Positions 16,252 through 24,224 are shown, counted from the first letter of the stretch. The stretch is DNA of 64,000 bases from Paenibacillus bouchesdurhonensis (GCF_900155685.1 NZ_LT732548.1:761284-825283); one strand, 5' to 3'. The notes: generated by a model not told the origin, from the letters alone. A program made the numbers and translations.

Positions 16252-17579
16252 AGGTAGTTGTCGTTGGAGGAGTTGCAGCAGGCATGTCTGCGGCTTCAAA
16301 GCTTAAGCGAATGGATCAGACTGCAGAAGTGGTCGTGTATGAGAAAGGGAGCTTCTTATCTTATGGAGCATGCGGATTACCGTATTATATCTCGGGTGTG
16401 AATGATGATTATACGAAAATGATCGCCCGTCCGCGTGAGAAATTTGAAGAGGCTGGCATTAATACACATTTGCGGCACGAGGTGCTCAAGGTGATTCCGG
16501 GTAGCAAGCAGATTATGGTCAAGGACTTGGAACGTAATCGGGTATTCATGGAATCCTACGATAAGCTGATGATTGCTACAGGGACTAGGCCGATCATGCC
16601 GAACCTGCCAGGCAAGGAACTGGACGGGGTTATGGCACTGAAGACGCTGGAGGATGGCATTGCGATGCAGCAGATCGTCACGAAGCCGGATGTTCAAGAT
16701 GTCGTCATCGTTGGTGCCGGTTATATCGGGATCGAGGTCGCGGAGGCCATGGTCGAGCTTGGCAAGCGGGTACGAGTAGTAGAGCTTGGCGATCGCATTC
16801 TGAAGACCTTTGATCAGGAGATAACTGATATAGCGACAGAGGAACTGCTTCAGCATGGTGTTCAGCTAAATCTTGGAGAGATGGTTCAAGCAATTACTGG
16901 AGATGGCAAGGTGCAAGGCGTGCAGACAGATAAAGGCAGCTATCCGGCAGATTTAGTCATCATGTCTATAGGGGTCAGACCGAATACCGATTTTCTGCAG
17001 GGCTCGGGTGTTGCGCTGGCCCGCAACGGAGCTGTCATTATTGACCGTGAGATGCGTACTAGCGTTGAGGATATTTATTCTGCTGGCGACTGTGCTGAAG
17101 TGTACAGCAGAGTGATGGAAGAGAATACCTTCATCCCGCTCGGCACGACCGCGAATAAATGCGGACGGATCGCAGGCAGCAATATGCTTGGCAAGCATGA
17201 GAAATTCATCGGCACACTGGGCAGCGCAGCGATCAAGGTGTTGGGACAGGAGCTTGGACGGACAGGGATGTCTGAGGCGGATGCGCGCAGGCTGAGTATC
17301 GATTACAGCACGGTGTTTGTTACTTCGGGTGATCACCCAAGATATTATCCTGATCCGACTCCGATCCGGTTCAAGCTGATTTATGACAAGCGAACACAGG
17401 TTCTGCTCGGTGCCCAAGGCATTGGTAAGAAGGGAGTCGTGCTGCGGATCGACATTTTTGCGGTTGCTATTCACGCTGGCATGACGACACGCGAGTTGGG
17501 CATGGTCGATCTATGCTATGCTCCGCCTTTCGCAGGTGTGTGGGATGCCGTTCATATTGCTTGTAATGCAGCGAAGTAG
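16248..17579 (+). CDS. FAD/NAD(P)H flavoprotein, CoA-disulfide reductase / NADH oxidase family
   Basis: A 443-residue pyridine nucleotide-disulfide oxidoreductase. It has an FAD-binding N-terminus (VVVGGVAAGMSAASKLKR), a single redox cysteine Cys42 in LSYGACGLPYYISG, an NAD(P)H-binding VVIVGAGYIGIEVAEAM, and the C-terminal HPRYYPDP segment typical of CoA-disulfide reductases. Family members reduce CoA disulfide, or oxidise NADH with O2. In this operon, which has no alcohol dehydrogenase, it could re-oxidise NADH made by the aldehyde dehydrogenase or keep CoA reduced. It overlaps the preceding gene by four bases. Confidence 0.9.
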   Translation: MKVVVVGGVAAGMSAASKLKRMDQTAEVVVYEKGSFLSYGACGLPYYISGVNDDYTKMIARPREKFEEAGINTHLRHEVLKVIPGSKQIMVKDLERNRVFMESYDKLMIATGTRPIMPNLPGKELDGVMALKTLEDGIAMQQIVTKPDVQDVVIVGAGYIGIEVAEAMVELGKRVRVVELGDRILKTFDQEITDIATEELLQHGVQLNLGEMVQAITGDGKVQGVQTDKGSYPADLVIMSIGVRPNTDFLQGSGVALARNGAVIIDREMRTSVEDIYSAGDCAEVYSRVMEENTFIPLGTTANKCGRIAGSNMLGKHEKFIGTLGSAAIKVLGQELGRTGMSEADARRLSIDYSTVFVTSGDHPRYYPDPTPIRFKLIYDKRTQVLLGAQGIGKKGVVLRIDIFAVAIHAGMTTRELGMVDLCYAPPFAGVWDAVHIACNAAK

Positions 17580-17597
17580 CCTGGGAGGGAGAAACGG

Positions 17598-18428
17598 ATG
17601 AGTTCAAAAATGATAAGTTTGGAAGAAGCGGCGGGATTAGTCCATGACGGTGACCGCATTGCCTTCGGCGGCAATGTGCTGCACCGTGCGCCGATGGCAA
17701 TGGTGCGTGAGTTGGCCCGTCAGCGGCGGAAGAATCTTCGCATTGTGAAGACGGCAGGAGCGCATGACATTGATCTTCTGTGTGCTGCTGGTTGTGTGGA
17801 GTCCGTTGATGCGGGATTCGTCAGCTATGAGACGGAATTTGGTCTGGCGATGCATTACCGCAAAGCGGTAGAAGCCGGAAGAGTGATCGGTAATGAGCAT
17901 GCCTGCTATACCATAATTTGCGCTCTGCGTGCGGCGGCAGCGGGAGCGCCGTTTATGCCTGTTGTTGGACTTAAGGCTGGAGACCTGCTGGAGGCAGCGG
18001 ATTATTTCCGGGTGATACAGGACCCGTTCAGCGGCGATCCGGTAACGGTTGTTCAGGCAATTGTGCCGAATGTTGCTGTCATTCACGTTCAAGAGGCTGA
18101 TGATCTGGGCAATGCCATCATTTATGGACCGAAATTTGAGGATGCGCTGATGAGCCGCGCGGCACGTAAAGTGATCGTAACAACAGAGAAGGTCGTACCC
18201 CGCAGTAAAATCAGGATGCGCCCTGATTTAGTCGACATTCCCGGATTTCTAGTCAGTGCCGTGGTGCATGCCCCGAGAGGTGCGGCGCCTTGCTCGGTGG
18301 AGAAGGCCTATGATGCTGATACGAAGGCTATCGAGCGCTTTAAGAAGCTCAAAGCTGAGGAAATGGACGTCTATTTGCGCGAGTACGAGACGAAGGACAG
18401 AGGTTTTAAGGCAGGTGGATTAAGATGA
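17598..18428 (+). CDS. CoA-transferase-like protein, subunit A (GctA/IpdA type)
   Basis: A 276-residue CoA-transferase family I alpha subunit: ISLEEAAGLVHDGDRIAFGG at the start, the CoA-binding-type loop KNLRIVKTAGAHD, and a mid-section VQAIVPNVAVIHVQEADDLGN. It is four bases overlapped with the beta subunit, as usual for heteromeric enzymes. No encapsulation peptide is evident. See the beta subunit for why transferase activity is doubtful. AGGGAG precedes the ATG. Confidence 0.88.
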   Translation: MSSKMISLEEAAGLVHDGDRIAFGGNVLHRAPMAMVRELARQRRKNLRIVKTAGAHDIDLLCAAGCVESVDAGFVSYETEFGLAMHYRKAVEAGRVIGNEHACYTIICALRAAAAGAPFMPVVGLKAGDLLEAADYFRVIQDPFSGDPVTVVQAIVPNVAVIHVQEADDLGNAIIYGPKFEDALMSRAARKVIVTTEKVVPRSKIRMRPDLVDIPGFLVSAVVHAPRGAAPCSVEKAYDADTKAIERFKKLKAEEMDVYLREYETKDRGFKAGGLR

Positions 18429-19168
18429 GTATAAATTTCATGAGCAAGGGCGCTGAGCCGAGAGTATGCGATATTATGATCTGCGCCATGGCAAGGCTAT
18501 TAAGAGATGAGGATCGTGTATTCCACGGCGTATCGTCGCAGATGCCAATGGTAGCGATGATGCTGGCCAGACATATGCATGCCCCGAATCTCGTTCATCT
18601 GAATATTCCCGGTGGTGTCAATCCGGCTTCGATTAAGAAGCCGTCATACTCCTCGGCAGGCTCCGAATTGCTGGCGAGCGGCGAAGCTTATTTCCCGCTA
18701 GAGTATGTATTCGATCTGTCCATGCGCGGAGGGCTTGATGTAGCCTTCCTTGGTGGCGTACAGTTTGATGTTACGGGTAATGTCAATGCATCTGTCATTG
18801 GTGATTATCATAAGCCGAAGGTACGTCTGCCCGGCGGAGCAGGCAGCGCGGTGCTGATCCCTACAGCGAAGCGCGCGATCATCTGGCGTACGAAGCATGA
18901 TAAGCGTACCTTTGTGGAGAAGGTTGATTTTGTGACGACCAGGGGAAACCTGTGGAAGATCGTCACGAATCTATGTGTCTTTGAATTCAAGAATGGTAGC
19001 TTGCACCTGGATTCGATTCATCCGACCTCCTCACTTGAAGAGGTGGCTGCCAACACGGACTTCCCGCTGCGCTACGACGAGATTCGCTATACCCCACTGC
19101 CGACAGAGCGCGAAATGAGCCTGTTGAAGCAGATCGACCCCTTCGATTATCGTGCGAAGGAAATGTAA
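18425..19168 (+). CDS. CoA-transferase-like protein, subunit B (GctB/IpdB type), catalytic Glu not conserved
   Basis: A 247-residue beta subunit with the family features FLGGVQFDVTGNVNASVIGDYH and VTNLCVFEF. In glutaconate CoA-transferase the covalent catalysis uses a Glu in a VESG motif just after an AP(D/N) turn. Here the gap-free equivalent is APNLVHLNIPGG, placing Ile61 at that position. The pair may therefore work as a hydrolase or lyase on a CoA ester, as proposed for IpdAB, rather than as a true transferase. This alignment was done by eye from memory of the family. Confidence 0.85.
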   Translation: MSINFMSKGAEPRVCDIMICAMARLLRDEDRVFHGVSSQMPMVAMMLARHMHAPNLVHLNIPGGVNPASIKKPSYSSAGSELLASGEAYFPLEYVFDLSMRGGLDVAFLGGVQFDVTGNVNASVIGDYHKPKVRLPGGAGSAVLIPTAKRAIIWRTKHDKRTFVEKVDFVTTRGNLWKIVTNLCVFEFKNGSLHLDSIHPTSSLEEVAANTDFPLRYDEIRYTPLPTEREMSLLKQIDPFDYRAKEM

Positions 19169-19179
19169 TATTTTGCATA

Positions 19180-19223
19180 GAGTCGTTCGACCTGGATAAA
19201 GCCGGGAAACGGACGGCTCTTTT
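19180..19223 (+). terminator. Terminator of the microcompartment operon
   Basis: GAGTCGTTC pairs with GGACGGCTC (with two G-U pairs) and is followed by TTTT. It closes the operon that starts at 9487. Confidence 0.75.
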
Positions 19224-19644
19224 GGCATGTTCTTGAATCTAGTCAGTAGAGTGGTGGATGGGCTCGGGGGTAGAAGTTTGCACCAGGAGTTGCTCAGTTC
19301 ATCTGAAGCGTGGAAAGTGGTCGGATCTGCTGCTCCTTTGTCTCTCTAACGAAATTACAGAACGCTATTACCTCAAAAATAGTGCCAAATTGAATCCAAC
19401 GAAACTGCATATCGTCATTGAGACTAAATATAGGCTTACAGTGCTTCGTTTACATTACTTTAAAAAACAGACCCAAGCTTTTTGTATCATGCATTAATAG
19501 CATAAATTATATTTGTAAATGAGCATTTTGCATTAATCTAAGCCCTTGATGAACAAAGGTTTTTGAGCACAAAAAAGGGACTTCATCCCGACTTGGAGAA
19601 GTTTTCAAGTGACCAAACCAGAAAACCCAAGGGAGGGGAGTCAC
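19224..19644. other. Intergenic stretch, no gene recognised
   Basis: Frames here are short and carry no family signal. The section around 19345-19395 (CTAACGAAATTACAGAACGC and following) looks like the dispersed non-coding repeats seen in Paenibacillus genomes, which is an impression from memory. The last ~80 bases belong to the left end of the transposase relic that follows. Confidence 0.3.
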
Positions 19645-20734
19645 TTTGTATATTCTACAAGAAAGTCTATTTTCCCTTTGATGAGCTACAAAAACTTGAA
19701 TCTAAGGAATGTTTGCCTATCTTTTTCAGTCCCCTAGACTTACGACCCTATGCTAAGTAATTGAGAAGTTATTCAGCCCGAGGTGCCGACGGGCGTTGTA
19801 GGCAAGGGATTCTTCGAGCGCTGCTTGCTGCACCGCTCGAGAATATCAATACATTTACGGGTCTACATCGTCGTTTGGATGTCGATCTTCGCTTTCGTTA
19901 TCAGTGTGGACTTCGGCTGGATCGTGAAGCTCCTTCTATCGCGACATTAAGCCGCGTGTTTGCTGAATTAGCCAGCAAGGGGTTGGCTAAACGCCTGTTT
20001 GAAGATTTCGTCCTCCAATGTAAGAAGGAAGGAATCATCGACGGAAGTCATGTTGCGATCGATAGTGCAGCAATTCATGCCTATGAGATGAAGCAGCCAA
20101 AACGGAAAAGCGAGCGGACTGGCAATGCCAACTGGGGCGCGAAGTTCGACTCGTTTGGCAACAAGGTCAAGTGGTTCGGCTACAAGCTTCATCTTGCCGT
20201 TGACACTGCAAGCGCTACCGATGGAGCTCTCCGTCACGCCAGCTCATGTCAACGACGGCGATATGGCTCCGTCACTCATAGGAAAGTAGCAGCGGGAACG
20301 AAAGTGAAGTTCTTTATTCTTGATGCGGGATATGACCAACTGAAAAACTACGATGCAGCGCGAAACGTAAAAGCCCAGGCGATTATTCCGATGGTGATTA
20401 CTTGAAATTTCGCTGTCCCCATGCCACAGGTAAGATCGACTGTCCGCTCGGCACGGCTTCATGCTCGGCATCCAACTATGGAATGGTCGTTAAAGTCGAT
20501 ACGAAAAGCGATTTACGACGCTACTCGAGTCCACATCGGGACACGAAACGCTGGAAGGAGCTTTATAACGAAAGAACAAGTGTTGAACGATGTAACTCCC
20601 GGTTGAAAACTTATCTGACCGCGGATGCCATGCGCGTCTGGGGCAATCAAAAGGTGACCACTCACCAGTACCTAAACGCGATCGTATTACTGGCCTTATT
20701 TTCTGAAATGGAATTATGCAAAATGCTCACATAA
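19645..20734 (+). pseudogene. Disrupted IS1182/IS5-like DDE transposase
   Basis: The original start is near 19645 (YILQESLFS, after GGGAGGGG), followed by a stop and frame changes. The frame 19761-20405 holds the conserved core (ILRALLAAPLENINTF, DLRFRYQCG, IIDGSHVAIDSAAIHAYE, GNANWGAKFD, WFGYKLHLAVDT, FFILDAGYDQLKNYDAA). The frame 20402-20734 holds the C-terminus (KFRCPHATGKIDCPLGTA, NERTSVERCNSRLK). Between the two a segment is missing, and a small shift near 20225 breaks the DDE core. The element cannot make a functional transposase. A smaller fragment of the same element is at 1581-1850. Confidence 0.88.
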
Positions 20735-21176
20735 ATATCATACTGTACCACGCCTTTTTGATTAACCAATTGTTCTTTCCCGAAAAGAAGTAGCTACAGT
20801 CCGTGAATTCATCGGATATCATGACACTGCCATGAACCTTCACCGTTTACACCTCACTGCAATATTGGACGCAAGCCGATTTCGGCCTAGCAAGTCGCGG
20901 AGATTTACAAAGCTCGGCAAATTGAGCTGTTGTTTCGCTGGATTAAATAAAATGCATCCTTTAGTTTGTTAATTTAAAACACATCCTTATCCCATAAATA
21001 TTAAACCTCCCTCGAAATAATATATGCTATCACTTGCCAGTATATATTTATCCAAATAAATATAAATATAGAAATTGATTTTAATATATTTCAATGAAAT
21101 TATTGTATGCCGAATAGTATTAAATTCTTTAAATTAAAAATATCAAATATATAGAAGAATAGCCTAAAAACTGTCC
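20735..21176. other. Insertion-sequence right flank and AT-rich spacer
   Basis: No gene is recognised. It contains the right part of the decayed element, the 40-base repeat shared with 1173-1212, and a very AT-rich stretch (21000-21170) downstream of the minus-strand gene that ends at 21177. Confidence 0.4.
20950..20989. repeat. 40-bp flank repeat, copy 2 (partner at 1173-1212)
   Basis: Nearly identical to 1173-1212. Here it is ~190 bases beyond the 3' end of the intact gene at 21177-21821, whereas the distance is only ~20 bases in the decayed copy, so the latter suffered a deletion. Confidence 0.75.
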
Positions 21177-21821
21177 TCAATCTTTAAGCGAAGCGATTAT
21201 CCTGCCCACAGATAGGATTGTCGTATAATCAGCGGTCGTTCCAGTATGCTCGTGACCAGTCGGCCAAAAGATTGTTGAAGTCGGTGGATTAGAATTCAAT
21301 GAAGACATCGTTACCCATGTACCGCAGCTGTCTCTAAAGCTAAAGCAGTCGCATATTACGGCATCATGACGTGTTGCCCATTCGGGAAGAGGATCGGGAA
21401 TGGATTCGAATTTTTGATCGCAAGCCGCGACGACGAGCCTGGCATTTGTTAAAGCACCAAAGGGCTCTGCTTCAGCATAGAAGGTTTTTACAACCTCACC
21501 GGCAACCTTGAATTCCAACTGGTTATCGCAATTCATGGATAACTCGATCGGTATCGTTGCCCCTCCTTTTATCATCCAAGGCCCCCCATCGTTGGAAAAT
21601 CCGGTATTCCAGAACCAGTGCCAGTAATCGTTAGCTGTTTCAGCAGGCTTAGTGGACAGGCCGCACTCGTAGTGAACATTCGCACCATATACGCCTAAAT
21701 AAAAGTTAATGAACCCTACATTTTTCTCGAAGGTTGCAGTTTTGGGCAACTGAATGGTTGTTTTTAGCCCATATACGGCCTTGTCCGTCGACCAACGCAG
21801 AATTTTTGCATACTCTTCCAT
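21177..21821 (-). CDS. Unassigned ~210-residue protein, paralogue of the one at 25978-26610
   Basis: This 214-residue protein has no signal peptide and starts EEYAKILRW. It shares an ordered set of motifs with the protein at 25978-26610: an EYAK start, INFYLGVYG, YECGLS, an aromatic W/H-rich stretch, NQLEFKVAGE and RLVVAACDQ. The alternation of short hydrophobic strands suggests a beta-sandwich, perhaps a lectin-like or toxin-like fold, but no family is recognised. AAGAGGTAATC before the ATG is the ribosome binding site. A third, ruined copy lies at 1231-1580. It diverges from a sigma-factor cassette. Confidence 0.75.
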   Translation of the reverse strand: MEEYAKILRWSTDKAVYGLKTTIQLPKTATFEKNVGFINFYLGVYGANVHYECGLSTKPAETANDYWHWFWNTGFSNDGGPWMIKGGATIPIELSMNCDNQLEFKVAGEVVKTFYAEAEPFGALTNARLVVAACDQKFESIPDPLPEWATRHDAVICDCFSFRDSCGTWVTMSSLNSNPPTSTIFWPTGHEHTGTTADYTTILSVGRIIASLKD

Positions 21822-21858
21822 TACGATTACCTCTTTTCGTTATGTTTTTTAGGAAAAA

Positions 21859-21898
21859 GAGAGGAGAATCCATAGGCATGTCCACAATTTTTCCTCTC
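21859..21898 (-). promoter_or_regulatory. Terminator-like hairpin in the leader of the 21177-21821 gene
   Basis: On the minus strand GAGAGGA pairs with TCCTCTC and is followed by TTTTTCC, about 35 bases before the ATG at 21821. No upstream gene on this strand needs a terminator, so it may act as an attenuator in the leader. Confidence 0.4.
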
Positions 21899-21981
21899 AT
21901 ATAGAAAGGTATTTATAGAAGGTGTTTCACAACCTGGTTATAAATGATACTTGAGTTTTAGATGCTGAAGCTCTATATAAT

Positions 21982-22039
21982 TACCAATAAGGTAACTTTT
22001 CTATCTATTGTTGACTAATTGATACCAAAATGGTAACAT
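21982..22039. promoter_or_regulatory. Paired palindromic operator candidates and sigma-gene promoter
   Basis: Two copies of TACCAANNNGGTAAC lie at 21982-21996 and 22023-22037, 41 bases centre to centre (about four helical turns). Each has TACC/GGTA arms. Between and over them is a good promoter: TTGACT at 22011-22016, 17 bases, then TAACAT at 22034-22039. The second palindrome overlaps the -10 and spacer, as a repressor site would. It lies between divergent genes. Confidence 0.55.
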
Positions 22040-22154
22040 GCAGAAAAACAAACTTATACTATATGACAATTCTAAGGACTAATGGTTAACAGGTTGTTTT
22101 TATGTATGCTTGTAACACTTTAGTAATATAAAGGAAATCCAGGAGGTGTTTTGA

Positions 22155-22772
22155 ATGATTCTAACTAAATCTCAAAAAAGAACTTTTGATAATTATTATC
22201 AAAAAAATGAAGCTGTATTTTCAAATAGTATAGTCAGTAGTTTTTTTCAAAATGAAGAGAACATTGTTCTTTTACTTAAAGCAGTAGACCATGAACAAAA
22301 ATATTTACCTGAACTAAACGAGAAATTTCGCAAGTATTTTTTTAGAGTTCGTTTTACGAAGTACTTGGTTTCTACTGTGCATTATTGTGCAATTGATCAT
22401 ATGAGGCAAAACCACAAAATGAAAAAAAGAAATATGCTTATATTTGATAGTCCGATATCTGATAAGGATATGTCTGTAACTTACGGGGAATTACTTCTTA
22501 GCAAACATGCAACTCAAGCTTCCGACATACCAAATTGCAGTCTCTCCACTTTTCCAGATTCCATAACCAATGATCATCTATCGAAGGCTTTTTCTCTCCT
22601 CACCAGCAAACAACAACAAATTATTACCTACAGCTATGTTTTATGCTACAAGGATGTTGAAATTTCCCGATTATTGGGTATTTCACAGCAAGCTGTGTGC
22701 AAAGCTAGAAATGCAGCACTGCGAAGACTACGACTCATCATCGAGGAAGGGGGTGATTCCGATGGAAAATAA
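22155..22772 (+). CDS. SigO (YvrI)-like sigma factor subunit
   Basis: A 205-residue sigma-70-related protein. The N-terminal half resembles a reduced region 2 (VHYCAIDHMRQNHKMKKRN) and the C-terminus is a clear region 4 helix-turn-helix (LTSKQQQIITYSYVLCYKDVEISRLLGISQQAVCKARNAALRRL). It is followed, overlapping, by a YvrJ-type small protein and an RsoA-like protein, the arrangement of the B. subtilis SigO system in which two proteins together form the sigma factor. CAGGAGGTG at 22141-22149 fits the ATG. Its regulon here is unknown. Confidence 0.75.
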   Translation: MILTKSQKRTFDNYYQKNEAVFSNSIVSSFFQNEENIVLLLKAVDHEQKYLPELNEKFRKYFFRVRFTKYLVSTVHYCAIDHMRQNHKMKKRNMLIFDSPISDKDMSVTYGELLLSKHATQASDIPNCSLSTFPDSITNDHLSKAFSLLTSKQQQIITYSYVLCYKDVEISRLLGISQQAVCKARNAALRRLRLIIEEGGDSDGK

Positions 22773-22944
22773 TCAATCCCTAGCTTTTATATTTACAGCT
22801 ATTAGTCAGGTAGGCTTTCCAATTGTATTGACAGGTTATTTACTTCTTCGCTTTGAAAAAAAACTAGAGCATTTAACACAAACGATATCAAAACTTATTG
22901 ATGTAATTCATAAAAAAGTGAGTGGGGAAGGTAATGATGGATGA
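22762..22944 (+). CDS. YvrJ-family small membrane protein
   Basis: A 60-residue protein with one hydrophobic segment (AISQVGFPIVLTGYLLLRFE) followed by an amphipathic tail (LTQTISKLIDVIHKK), the pattern of the YvrJ family, which typically lies with SigO-type sigma genes. GAAGGGGGTGAT gives a strong ribosome binding site. It overlaps both the sigma gene (by 11 bases) and the next gene (by 8), so the three are translationally coupled. Confidence 0.75.
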   Translation: MENNQSLAFIFTAISQVGFPIVLTGYLLLRFEKKLEHLTQTISKLIDVIHKKVSGEGNDG

Positions 22945-23191
22945 ACTATTTGATTTGGTGATCCAGGCACAAAATGGCGACCGTGAGGCAGTATATGAGG
23001 TAATAAAGATTATACTACCAGCTATAAAAAGTGTGCGAAACAAGATAGAACATAATAATAGAGATGATCTTGAACAAGAAATTATGGCGACGCTTATCAA
23101 AAAAATTTTATCGTATGACTTAACCCAGATCCCTGATTTCTCTACCTTCTTTATAGTTCTACAAAAACCGCAGAGTTATTATAAATCGTGA
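22937..23191 (+). CDS. RsoA-like sigma co-subunit
   Basis: An 84-residue protein with DELFDLVIQAQNGDREAVYEV and IEHNNRDDLEQEIMATLIKKI, resembling the region 2-like N-terminus of small sigma factors and the RsoA/helix-turn-helix-16 proteins that partner SigO. It ends without any region 4. ATG at 22937 is chosen because GGGGAAGG lies five bases upstream; an earlier GTG at 22922 is possible. It should complete the two-part sigma factor. Confidence 0.65.
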   Translation: MDELFDLVIQAQNGDREAVYEVIKIILPAIKSVRNKIEHNNRDDLEQEIMATLIKKILSYDLTQIPDFSTFFIVLQKPQSYYKS

Positions 23192-23299
23192 TATCTAAAG
23201 TAAATAGGCTATCGTGTCGTGTATGGTATAGGAGTTCGTCAATATCTCCGTGTTTGGGTTGTTGTTAACACTTTCGAGATTTAGGGGGGACTCTTATTT

Positions 23300-23740
23300 A
23301 TGTGCTCAAACATTACTACTCGTTATACTAGAAGTGATACAAATGTACAAGACCTGCATGTTTTAGAATCAAAAGATTTAACGGAGTTACACTTTGAAGA
23401 TTCTCTTACTCATACGAATCAGAATACAAAATCAACAATAATAAAGTCAGATGGACTAGTAAATATCCATATCCAAACTAATTCTCAACAAGTAGTAGAG
23501 AAAATTTTTAGAGAGGAGGATGCGGGTTTGTGGTTTGATGAGGTGAGTTACATTAACCACATCAAGTATGAAATCGAGAATAATAAAATTACAGCTACCC
23601 TTTTAGGCGCAGTAAGCCCTTCGCTAGTTGTCGTAACTGTAAAAGTAGAATATGATGAGGATCTAAAAGTTGCAGATTTAGTTATTACTGAATTCCCTCA
23701 GAAGATATTTGTTTTTTCTCCTCCCATAGAAGAAATTTGA
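23300..23740 (+). CDS. Hypothetical protein downstream of sigma cassette
   Basis: A 146-residue protein with no signal peptide or membrane segment and no recognised family. It is acidic, with short strands (STIIKSDGLVNIHIQ; KITATLLGAVSPSLVVVTVKVEYDE) suggesting a beta-rich fold. AGGGGGGA nine bases before the ATG is a strong ribosome binding site, so it is probably expressed. A 108-base gap separates it from the sigma genes and may hold its own promoter. It is a natural candidate target of that sigma factor. Confidence 0.6.
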   Translation: MCSNITTRYTRSDTNVQDLHVLESKDLTELHFEDSLTHTNQNTKSTIIKSDGLVNIHIQTNSQQVVEKIFREEDAGLWFDEVSYINHIKYEIENNKITATLLGAVSPSLVVVTVKVEYDEDLKVADLVITEFPQKIFVFSPPIEEI

Positions 23741-23849
23741 TCTTTGTCAAAATAGTAGATACAGATTTTTTGCGCGACATCCAATAGGTACATACGTTCG
23801 AATTTGGAAGGCGTGTGTACCTATTGTGCAGAATTGATGCGCTGGTTGT

Positions 23850-24130
23850 TATAAAAAGACCTCGATGTATTCAAAAATGCTCTGCTTTTCGTCTTCGCGA
23901 ATTCGGTACTTATTGAAATAAATCAGTGATATAGGTGATATCAGTCACCCATGTCTCGTTTGGCTTACTCGCTGTAAACTCTTCGTTCATTACGTTTTCT
24001 TGCACCGGCCGTAAAGCGTGTTTGCATTAATATTTAATTTGCGACCCACCTCCGCGACAGACTTCCCACTCTCCTTTATAAATTGAACTGTTTGTACGCC
24101 TCACCATGCGTAGTCTTTTTCATAGACACA
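23850..24130 (-). pseudogene. Relic of an IS3-family element
   Basis: On the minus strand the order is an orfA start (MKKTTHGEAYKQF, then in another frame FIKESGKSVAEVGRKLNINA), followed by orfB pieces VMNEEFTASKPNETWVTDITY and KYRIREDEKQSIFEYIEVF. Frame changes and a large internal deletion separate the pieces. No active transposase is possible. It is unrelated to the intact IS3 element at 57724-59008. The rest of the 23741-24224 gap shows nothing else. Confidence 0.75.
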
Positions 24131-24224
24131 GACTCCTTTCATCGCTCTTTTTTATTTGAGTTGCACCGCAACATTTTGCAACATCATTCGTATATACAAA
24201 AAAATGGAAAGTGGTGATCACGTC

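Noticed and set aside
9487..19168. Classifying the locus as pdu, eut or glycyl-radical type
   Set aside because: No diol dehydratase, ethanolamine lyase, glycyl-radical enzyme or its activase is encoded, so only the shell and the aldehyde-processing core are shared.
19563..19760. 65-residue frame before the transposase core
   Set aside because: It is the out-of-frame leader and frameshifted N-terminus of the broken transposase, not a separate gene.
22570..22761. Upstream extension of the YvrJ-like frame within the sigma gene
   Set aside because: The ATG at 22762 has a strong ribosome binding site and gives the family length; the extension overlaps the sigma gene in another frame.
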